From Algoriphagus boritolerans DSM 17298 = JCM 18970 (GTDB lineage: Bacteria > Bacteroidota > Bacteroidia > Cytophagales > Cyclobacteriaceae), in assembly GCF_900108085.1 (NCBI RefSeq), contig NZ_FNVR01000002.1, positions 103,252 through 167,251 of the forward strand: DNA of 64,000 nucleotides. Reading direction: 5' to 3'. Positions 58,179 to 64,000 of this stretch are shown piece by piece (the stretch's first letter is position 1; every line of letters begins with the position of its first letter). Below the pieces are notes generated by a model, which ran no database searches, was not told the DNA's origin, and worked only from the letters and a program-made list of their open reading frames with translations. The translations under genes and the position numbers were made by a program.

Positions 58179-61073
58179 ATGCAGATCAATCTTTCTAATG
58201 CTGTCAAATTCGAGAGCAGACACAATGGCCCGACCGAGGCGGAAATCGCGGAGATGTTGGAGAAAATCGGCGCCTCATCTTTAGAGGAATTAATCAACCA
58301 AACTGTTCCCGAATCGATTCAATTGACTAGGCCCTTGGATTTACCAAAGGCAAAATTGGAATCTGAATTTCTGGCAGACTTCAAGGTACTTGCATCCAAA
58401 AACAAAGTTTTCAAGTCCTTTATCGGTTTGGGATACTATGATACAATCGTACCCGGAGTTATTTTAAGAAACGTTCTCGAAAATCCCGGATGGTACACGG
58501 CTTACACGCCGTACCAAGCCGAGATTGCCCAAGGAAGATTGGAAGCGTTGATCAACTTCCAGACCGTGGTGATGGAATTGACAGGGATGGAGCTTGCCAA
58601 TGCTTCGCTATTGGATGAAGGAACGGCTGCAGCGGAGGCGATGACGATGCTCCATGCGGTGAAGCCAAAAGAAAAGAAGAACGCCAACCGCTATTTTGTA
58701 GACGAGAAAGTTTTTCCTCAGACCAAAGCACTGTTGGTGACAAGAGCGGAGCCGATCGGCATTAAGTTGGTCTTTGGGGCGATATCTTCACTGGACTTGA
58801 CAGATCCTCAATTGTATGGCGTGATGTTCCAGTATCCAAACTCGGATGGGGCAGTTTCTGATTATTCAGCGATTGTAGCTGCCGCAAAAGAAAACAAAGT
58901 ACTAACTGCCTTCGCTTCAGATTTACTGGCCCTTACGCTATTAACTTCTCCGGGTGAAATGGGAGCAGATGTAGTCGTTGGTTCTGCGCAGCGATTCGGA
59001 GTTCCTATGGGCTACGGTGGCCCGCATGCAGGATTTTTTGCTACCAAAGATGAATTCAAAAGACAAATACCGGGAAGAATCATCGGTGTATCCATCGACC
59101 GGGCAGGAAACAAAGCCTACCGAATGGCACTTCAGACCCGAGAACAACATATCAAGCGCGAAAAAGCAACTTCTAACATCTGTACTGCCCAGGTTCTTTT
59201 GAGTGTGATGGCTAGCTTTTATGCGGTCTATCACGGTCCAAAAGGCCTGAAAAACATTGCGTTAAGAGCACATGGGTTAGCAAAGCTAACGGCTGAAGCT
59301 TTGAAAAAAGTAGGGCTGAATGTGGCAGACCATACTTTCTTTGATACGATTCAGATCAAAATGAATGAAGTTTCCAGAGAAAGAGTGCGTGGACTGGCTT
59401 TAGGAGCCAACATGAATTTCAGATATGAGTCTGATTCGGTGTTTATTTCCTTTGACGAAACCAAATCACTGGAAGATGTCAAAACTATAGTGAATATTTT
59501 TGCTACCGAAGAGGGAAAGCATACCCTTGATTTGGACCAACTGGTTGCAAATCTTCAGTTGGATTTGCCGGAGGCTTTAACCAGAAAGTCGGAATATCTT
59601 ACTCATCCGGTGTTCAACAATTACCATAGCGAGCACGAGATGCTACGGTATATTAAGCGGTTGGAGAATAAAGATCTTTCTTTGGTTCATTCCATGATTT
59701 CTTTGGGCTCGTGTACCATGAAATTGAATGCTACTGCTGAAATGATCCCGGTCACTTGGCCTGAATTCGGTCAATTGCACCCTTTTGCACCGATGGATCA
59801 GACGCTGGGCTACCAAGAGTTGTTTACCAATCTGAGAACCTGGCTAACTGAGATCACCGGTTTTGCAGACACTTCTTTGCAGCCTAACTCAGGGGCTCAG
59901 GGTGAATATGCCGGTCTAATGGTAATTCGGGCTTATCACATGAATCGTGGAGAAGGTCACCGAAATATCGCTTTGATCCCTACTTCCGCTCACGGAACCA
60001 ACCCGGCTTCTGCTGTGATGGCAGGAATGAAGGTGGTTTTAGTGAAGTGTGACGAAAAAGGAAATATCGATATCGATGACCTGAAAGTGAAAGCCACAGA
60101 GCACAAAGATGATCTTTCCTGCCTGATGGTAACTTACCCATCTACACACGGGGTATTCGAGGAAGCAATCCAGGAAATCTGTGCTACGATCCATCAGTAT
60201 GGTGGACAAGTCTACATGGATGGAGCCAACATGAATGCTCAGGTAGGTTTGACTTCTCCGGGTAGAATCGGAGCGGACGTTTGTCACCTCAACTTGCATA
60301 AAACGTTCTGCATTCCTCACGGTGGAGGTGGACCGGGCATGGGTCCAATCTGCGTAGCAAGCCATTTGGCACCGTTCCTGCCTGGAAATCCGTTGGTTAA
60401 AACAGGTGGAGACCAGGCAGTATCTTCGATTTCTTCAGCCCCTTATGGAAGCGCGAGCATCCTGCCGATATCTTACGCGTACATCGCAATGATGGGGGGA
60501 GATGGATTGACCAATGCTACCAAAATGGCGATCCTGAATGCGAACTACATCAAAGAAAGGTTGAGTGAGCATTATCCGATTCTTTATACTGGATCTAAAG
60601 GACGTGCTGCTCATGAAATGATTGTGGATTGCAGAGCGTTCAAGGAAGTTGGAGTAGAGGTGGAGGACATTGCCAAGCGATTGATGGATTATGGCTATCA
60701 TGCCCCAACAGTTTCCTTTCCGGTTGCTGGAACATTGATGATCGAGCCTACCGAATCAGAAACCAAAGCTGAGTTGGATAAATTCTGCGATGCCTTACTC
60801 TCGATTCGGGAAGAAATCCGAGAAATCGAAGAAGGGAAAGCTGATCGTATAGAAAACGTGTTGAAAAATGCACCCCATACTGCCGCTATGGTGCTTACCG
60901 GAGAATGGACGATGCCTTATTCCAGAGAAAAAGCAGTATTCCCTATCGCCTGCGTAAAAGAAAGCAAGTTTTGGCCAACGGTACGAAGAATCGATTCTGC
61001 CTATGGAGACAGAAACTTGGTTTGTAGCTGTATACCTGTCGAAGAATATGCGGCTGAGACTGAATTGGCGTAA
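58179..61073 (+). CDS. gcvP: glycine dehydrogenase (decarboxylating), P-protein
   Basis: The 964-residue enzyme is the PLP-dependent P-protein of the glycine cleavage system. It is the fused single-chain form: the N-terminal half starts [15 protein letters not shown] and has [16 protein letters not shown], and the C-terminal half holds the PLP lysine in [18 protein letters not shown] and the glycine-rich [10 protein letters not shown]. Length is that of full dimeric-fold P-proteins. H- and T-proteins are not in the window. The lipoyl synthase gene, needed for the H-protein, is convergent with it and shares the terminator. Confidence 0.96.
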   Translation: MQINLSNAVKFESRHNGPTEAEIAEMLEKIGASSLEELINQTVPESIQLTRPLDLPKAKLESEFLADFKVLASKNKVFKSFIGLGYYDTIVPGVILRNVLENPGWYTAYTPYQAEIAQGRLEALINFQTVVMELTGMELANASLLDEGTAAAEAMTMLHAVKPKEKKNANRYFVDEKVFPQTKALLVTRAEPIGIKLVFGAISSLDLTDPQLYGVMFQYPNSDGAVSDYSAIVAAAKENKVLTAFASDLLALTLLTSPGEMGADVVVGSAQRFGVPMGYGGPHAGFFATKDEFKRQIPGRIIGVSIDRAGNKAYRMALQTREQHIKREKATSNICTAQVLLSVMASFYAVYHGPKGLKNIALRAHGLAKLTAEALKKVGLNVADHTFFDTIQIKMNEVSRERVRGLALGANMNFRYESDSVFISFDETKSLEDVKTIVNIFATEEGKHTLDLDQLVANLQLDLPEALTRKSEYLTHPVFNNYHSEHEMLRYIKRLENKDLSLVHSMISLGSCTMKLNATAEMIPVTWPEFGQLHPFAPMDQTLGYQELFTNLRTWLTEITGFADTSLQPNSGAQGEYAGLMVIRAYHMNRGEGHRNIALIPTSAHGTNPASAVMAGMKVVLVKCDEKGNIDIDDLKVKATEHKDDLSCLMVTYPSTHGVFEEAIQEICATIHQYGGQVYMDGANMNAQVGLTSPGRIGADVCHLNLHKTFCIPHGGGGPGMGPICVASHLAPFLPGNPLVKTGGDQAVSSISSAPYGSASILPISYAYIAMMGGDGLTNATKMAILNANYIKERLSEHYPILYTGSKGRAAHEMIVDCRAFKEVGVEVEDIAKRLMDYGYHAPTVSFPVAGTLMIEPTESETKAELDKFCDALLSIREEIREIEEGKADRIENVLKNAPHTAAMVLTGEWTMPYSREKAVFPIACVKESKFWPTVRRIDSAYGDRNLVCSCIPVEEYAAETELA

Positions 61074-61090
61074 TTCCAACTCTTTCAAAC

Positions 61091-61122
61091 AAAAAATGGC
61101 TGCCAATTGGCAGCCATTTTTT
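61091..61122. terminator. perfect palindromic terminator between gcvP and lipA
   Basis: The 32 bases are a perfect palindrome: AAAAAATGGCTGCC, central AATT, then GGCAGCCATTTTTT. T6 follows the stem on both strands, so it ends both convergent genes. Confidence 0.92.
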
Positions 61123-61124
61123 GT

Positions 61125-62003
61125 TTATACATTTACATGTCGCTCGGCATGGTAAGAAGATCTTACCAAGGGTCCGGATTCAACGTATTTAAGTCCTCTT
61201 CTAAGACCTTCTTCCCGGTATTCTGCGAATAGATCGGGATGAATAAATTCCGCTACTTCGATATGCATTTTGGTCGGCTGCAGGTATTGTCCCAAAGTTA
61301 GAATATCACATCCATGCTCGACCAGATGGTCCATTGCTGTCAAGACTTCTTCTTTTTTTTCACCAAGCCCTAGCATGATTCCAGTTTTGGTTCTTTTGCC
61401 AAACTCCTTTGTCAGCTTAATTTGCTCCAGTGACCGCTCATACTTTGCCTGTGGACGAACTCTTCGATAGAGACTTCCTACTGTCTCCATGTTGTGAGAC
61501 ACGACTTCCTGACCTCCGCTGATCATGCGATAGAGGGCATCCCAGTTTGATTTGACATCGGGAATTAGTGTTTCGATAGTTGTCTCGGGAGAAAGTTCTT
61601 TAGTCTGAACCACCGTCTGATACCAGATTTCGGCACCTTTATCCTTGAGTTCATCACGGTTTACAGAGGTTATCACTGCATGTTTTACACCCATGAGTTG
61701 GATTGCTTCAGCTACTCTTCGGGGCTCATCCGTATCGTATTCAGGCGGTCTGCCTGTAGCTACAGCACAAAAAGAACAAGAGCGGGTGCATACATTTCCC
61801 AAAATCATGAAAGTCGCAGTTCCAGCCCCCCAGCATTCACCCATATTTGGGCAGTTACCACTTTCGCAGATGGTATGGAGTTTATGTTCATCGACAAGTT
61901 TCCGGACTTTGGCATATTCTTTTCCCACAGGAAGCTTCACCCTGAGCCAATCAGGTTTTTTTCGTCGTGTTGCTTCCTCAGAGATTACGGGTAATTCAAT
62001 CAT
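61125..62003 (-). CDS. lipA: lipoyl synthase
   Basis: The 292-residue radical-SAM enzyme inserts two sulfurs into octanoyl groups to make lipoyl cofactors for the glycine cleavage H-protein and 2-oxoacid dehydrogenases. The auxiliary cluster cysteines are Cys46, Cys51 and Cys57 ([12 protein letters not shown]), and the radical-SAM triad is Cys72, Cys76 and Cys79 (CTRSCSFC). The C-terminal [10 protein letters not shown] has the conserved RSSY motif. A TACCTTTG box lies 17 bases upstream. Confidence 0.96.
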   Translation of the reverse strand: MIELPVISEEATRRKKPDWLRVKLPVGKEYAKVRKLVDEHKLHTICESGNCPNMGECWGAGTATFMILGNVCTRSCSFCAVATGRPPEYDTDEPRRVAEAIQLMGVKHAVITSVNRDELKDKGAEIWYQTVVQTKELSPETTIETLIPDVKSNWDALYRMISGGQEVVSHNMETVGSLYRRVRPQAKYERSLEQIKLTKEFGKRTKTGIMLGLGEKKEEVLTAMDHLVEHGCDILTLGQYLQPTKMHIEVAEFIHPDLFAEYREEGLRRGLKYVESGPLVRSSYHAERHVNV

Positions 62004-62020
62004 GGTATTCGAATTTGCTA

Positions 62021-62028
62021 CAAAGGTA
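62021..62028 (-). promoter_or_regulatory. lipA promoter -7 box
   Basis: On the minus strand TACCTTTG matches TAnnTTTG, 17 bases before the lipA ATG. It lies between lipA and the outer-membrane protein gene, so lipA can be transcribed on its own. Confidence 0.55.
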
Positions 62029-62058
62029 ATTTAAGGGTGATCAAAAACCCAATTGAGA

Positions 62059-62787
62059 TTATTTTCGGAATCCGTAGAAGAAGGTAAAGTAGGCTGATTG
62101 AAAGAGCTGATTGTTCTCAGCCGTTGAAATCAAGGGAATTTCTTTATTGTACCCTTCTACCATGTACCCTACTTCCAATCCTGTGACACTGCTTCTGAAG
62201 ACGCCAAACTCAAACATCAGGGCGGCTTTTAGATTTGCACCAATGGCCAATTCAGATTGTCCCAGCCCTTCAAATAATGCGCCTGTTCCTAAGATATTAA
62301 ATCTACTTTGGTGAACTTCAGGATTATACTGTTCGGTCACAGTCTGTACGCGACTGACCGCATATTCAATATAGTAAGGTGCTATTAACCCAAAGCTTGG
62401 TCCGACAGCTGCAAGAGCACTTACTTGCACTCCTTGATTTGGGGCCTTTTTGAAAAGAACGATCTCTCTCCCATAATGAGGTCGGATCGCATAGAGGTAG
62501 TTGGACTTTCCGAAAATATAGCTGTTTCCGAGAACCGTATTGTATCTGGATTCTTTTGGGCTTTTTACGTTTGAAAGTTCAATTCCCCAAAAGGAAAACT
62601 GGGAATCATCCAGTCGAGTACCTGCTTTGAAGGAAATACCTCCAATCAATCCTCCATTGGTGTTTTTGTTTACGCCAAAAAGATATTCTTTGTCGTACTC
62701 ATAGTTTCCCACATCATCTCGTTGAGAAAAAGCATCAAGTGATATGAATAGGAAAAATGCAGGTAAGATTAATTTCAGCTTGCTCAT
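62059..62787 (-). CDS. hypothetical outer-membrane beta-barrel protein
   Basis: The 242-residue protein has a signal peptide (ends AFSQ near residue 22) and alternating polar/apolar strands ending in an aromatic-rich segment (YFTFFYGFRK), as in outer-membrane barrels. Words such as EYLFGVNKNTNGGLIGGISF and IRPHYGREIVLFKK recall an uncharacterised Bacteroidota family that I have no name for. It lies 55 bases upstream of lipA on the same strand, but lipA has its own -7 box. Function is unknown. Confidence 0.65.
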   Translation of the reverse strand: MSKLKLILPAFFLFISLDAFSQRDDVGNYEYDKEYLFGVNKNTNGGLIGGISFKAGTRLDDSQFSFWGIELSNVKSPKESRYNTVLGNSYIFGKSNYLYAIRPHYGREIVLFKKAPNQGVQVSALAAVGPSFGLIAPYYIEYAVSRVQTVTEQYNPEVHQSRFNILGTGALFEGLGQSELAIGANLKAALMFEFGVFRSSVTGLEVGYMVEGYNKEIPLISTAENNQLFQSAYFTFFYGFRK

Positions 62788-63064
62788 TCGAAGGGGTCGA
62801 AAATGTAGCTCAATAATTGAGTTTAAGTATTTAACTGAATTTTAAAAGTAAGAGTTTATGCGCACTATAAAAAGTTCAGTTTTTGAGAATTTAGGCTAAA
62901 ATAAAAGTACCTTCATTTATGTTTTTTCGAGCAAAACAGCACTGCTTGATTCTTGAGAAAATTAAATGAATCTGCGTTTTATGTTCCATCTATTGTAAAT
63001 TTCAGGACAGTTCGGAACCCATTCGTGGACGAATTTATTCTGAGAATATAAACCCAATTAAGTT

Positions 63065-63994
63065 ATGTGCTACCTTTTTGAAAGTTTCAAAGGCTGGAAG
63101 GAATACTGTGAAAGCCAAAACGTCTCCTTAGTCGATTCTGTGATCGAGTACGAGGTAGAACAAAAGAATTCTTCTGAGGAAAAAATCCGGAGTGGCCTTC
63201 AGCATGCCTATTCTGTGATGAAAGATGCCGTGAAATCCGGCCTGGAAGAGGAAATGACTTCTCGCTCTGGGATGATCAATAATGGAGCAAAAAAGGTATT
63301 TAATCACCCGCTTACAGTTCTTTCTCCTGAATTTCAAAAATTGATTTCGAGAGCCCTTGCCGCTAAAGAGGTGAATTCCTGTATGGGAAGAGTCGTTGCT
63401 GCTCCTACTGCAGGCGCTTCTGGAATCCTGCCGGGGACCTTGGTGACCCTTCAGGAAATCCATTCTTTGCCTGATTCTAAAATTCTTGAAGCCCTTTTGG
63501 TGGGAGCAGGCATTGCACTGATTATTGAGGAAAAGGCAAGTTTGGCGGGTGCAGTCGGAGGCTGTCAGGCAGAGACGGGCTCGGCAGCAGCCATGGCAGC
63601 AGGCGGGATAGTATATTGTTTGGGAGGCTCAATAGATCAGGTATTTAATGCTGTTGCCATCACCATTCAATGCATGCTTGGATTAGTATGTGATCCTGTA
63701 GCCGGTTTAGTGGAGGTTCCCTGCGTGGTTCGAAATGCAAGTGCAGCCGCTATCGCTTTCAGCTCGGCTCAGATCGCCTTAGCCAATGTCAATGCCGTCA
63801 TACCTGTGGATGAATGTGTAGAAGCCATGGGGGAAATTGGTGCGTCCATGGAAAGTAGATACAAAGAGACTGCTATGGGAGGGCTGGCTGCCACCTTAAC
63901 TGGTCAGGAAATTTCCAATCGTATTCTGATTCAGGATATTGAAATCCTTCCAGATGAAATCGAGCATGACGAAGATCGTCACACACTGGGATGA
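63065..63994 (+). CDS. sdaA: L-serine ammonia-lyase, iron-sulfur type, alpha-domain protein
   Basis: The 309-residue protein converts serine to pyruvate and ammonia with a 4Fe-4S cluster. It matches the alpha (catalytic) part: VVAAPTAGASGILPGTL near residue 111, GGCQAETGSAAAMAAGGI near 158, and the cluster region CMLGLVCDPVAGLVEVPC near 202. The N-terminal beta part of one-chain SdaA enzymes is absent, so a separate beta protein should exist elsewhere. It ends DEIEHDEDRHTLG at TGA (63992-63994), and the last 38 bases to the window end have a near-copy at 53811. Together with gcvP and the threonine dehydratase it makes this region rich in serine/glycine breakdown genes. Confidence 0.9.
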   Translation: MCYLFESFKGWKEYCESQNVSLVDSVIEYEVEQKNSSEEKIRSGLQHAYSVMKDAVKSGLEEEMTSRSGMINNGAKKVFNHPLTVLSPEFQKLISRALAAKEVNSCMGRVVAAPTAGASGILPGTLVTLQEIHSLPDSKILEALLVGAGIALIIEEKASLAGAVGGCQAETGSAAAMAAGGIVYCLGGSIDQVFNAVAITIQCMLGLVCDPVAGLVEVPCVVRNASAAAIAFSSAQIALANVNAVIPVDECVEAMGEIGASMESRYKETAMGGLAATLTGQEISNRILIQDIEILPDEIEHDEDRHTLG

Positions 63995-64000
63995 TTATAA

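Overview
The window is chromosomal DNA of a Bacteroidota bacterium, most likely a member of the Cytophagales close to Algoriphagus/Cyclobacteriaceae. This rests on family content: a TonB-dependent receptor, DUF4249 and DUF4221 lipoproteins, DUF2851, barrel-less plug proteins with an MG2-like region, and the order rpsU-xer-hpf. Promoters support it: many genes carry the Bacteroidota -7 box TAnnTTTG, in the best cases with TTG 19 or 20 bases upstream, and Shine-Dalgarno sequences are mostly absent. The genus is an inference. No CRISPR array, insertion sequence, prophage or rRNA operon was seen.

Layout. 1-2015: end of a Cys-rich secreted peptide gene, then rpsU, a Xer recombinase and hpf. 2059-5743: membrane glycosyltransferases and a flippase-like protein. 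5815-12261: a DUF4143 ATPase under a perfectly palindromic promoter, pyrF, DUF2851, a NeuD-like acetyltransferase, trhO and a nucleoside phosphorylase. 12408-12954: a toxin-antitoxin pair whose toxin is dead. 13080-20784: ABC-F ATPase, deformylase-like protein, threonine dehydratase, App1-type phosphatase, a hypothetical lipoprotein, gltX and a small basic protein. 20873-28556: two large paralogous envelope proteins, a small beta-barrel protein, aroQ and a SerC-type aminotransferase. 28669-34722 (minus strand): methyltransferase, exported flavodoxin, SDR, and a tandem pair of M14 carboxypeptidase-like proteins of which one has lost its active site. 34932-40864: universal stress protein plus antiporter, hemH, an MFS exporter, UPF0316 and trmN6. 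40978-45905: a kelch-like lipoprotein, a TonB-dependent receptor and a DUF4249 lipoprotein as one operon. 45958-50378 (minus): a three-gene alpha-glucan module. 50491-52220 (minus): a 46-residue small protein, tRNA-His and dihydroorotase. 52355-56452: DEAD-box helicase, then an AT-rich accessory cassette. 56491-63994: M28 peptidase, gcvP, lipA, an outer-membrane protein and sdaA.

How genes work together. gcvP, lipA, sdaA and the threonine dehydratase all act in glycine, serine and threonine breakdown, and lipA makes the lipoyl cofactor used by the glycine cleavage system. pyrF and dihydroorotase are both de novo pyrimidine genes but lie far apart. gltX, rpsU, hpf, trhO, trmN6 and tRNA-His belong to translation. 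The debranching enzyme, GT4 and GH57 proteins form a storage-glucan module.

The best candidate for an undescribed system is 53906-56452: a secreted six-cysteine peptide, a DUF4221 lipoprotein and an S33-like alpha/beta hydrolase. The cassette is AT-rich and is preceded by a 44-base near-copy of the 3-prime end of sdaA, which itself lies 10 kb away at the right edge of the window. A second six-cysteine secreted peptide is cut by the left edge. Other notable points are the M14 paralog with exchanged zinc ligands, the 23-bp perfect palindrome that contains both promoter elements and the start codon of the DUF4143 ATPase, the terminator-like hairpin in the gltX leader, and three U-U mismatches in tRNA-His.
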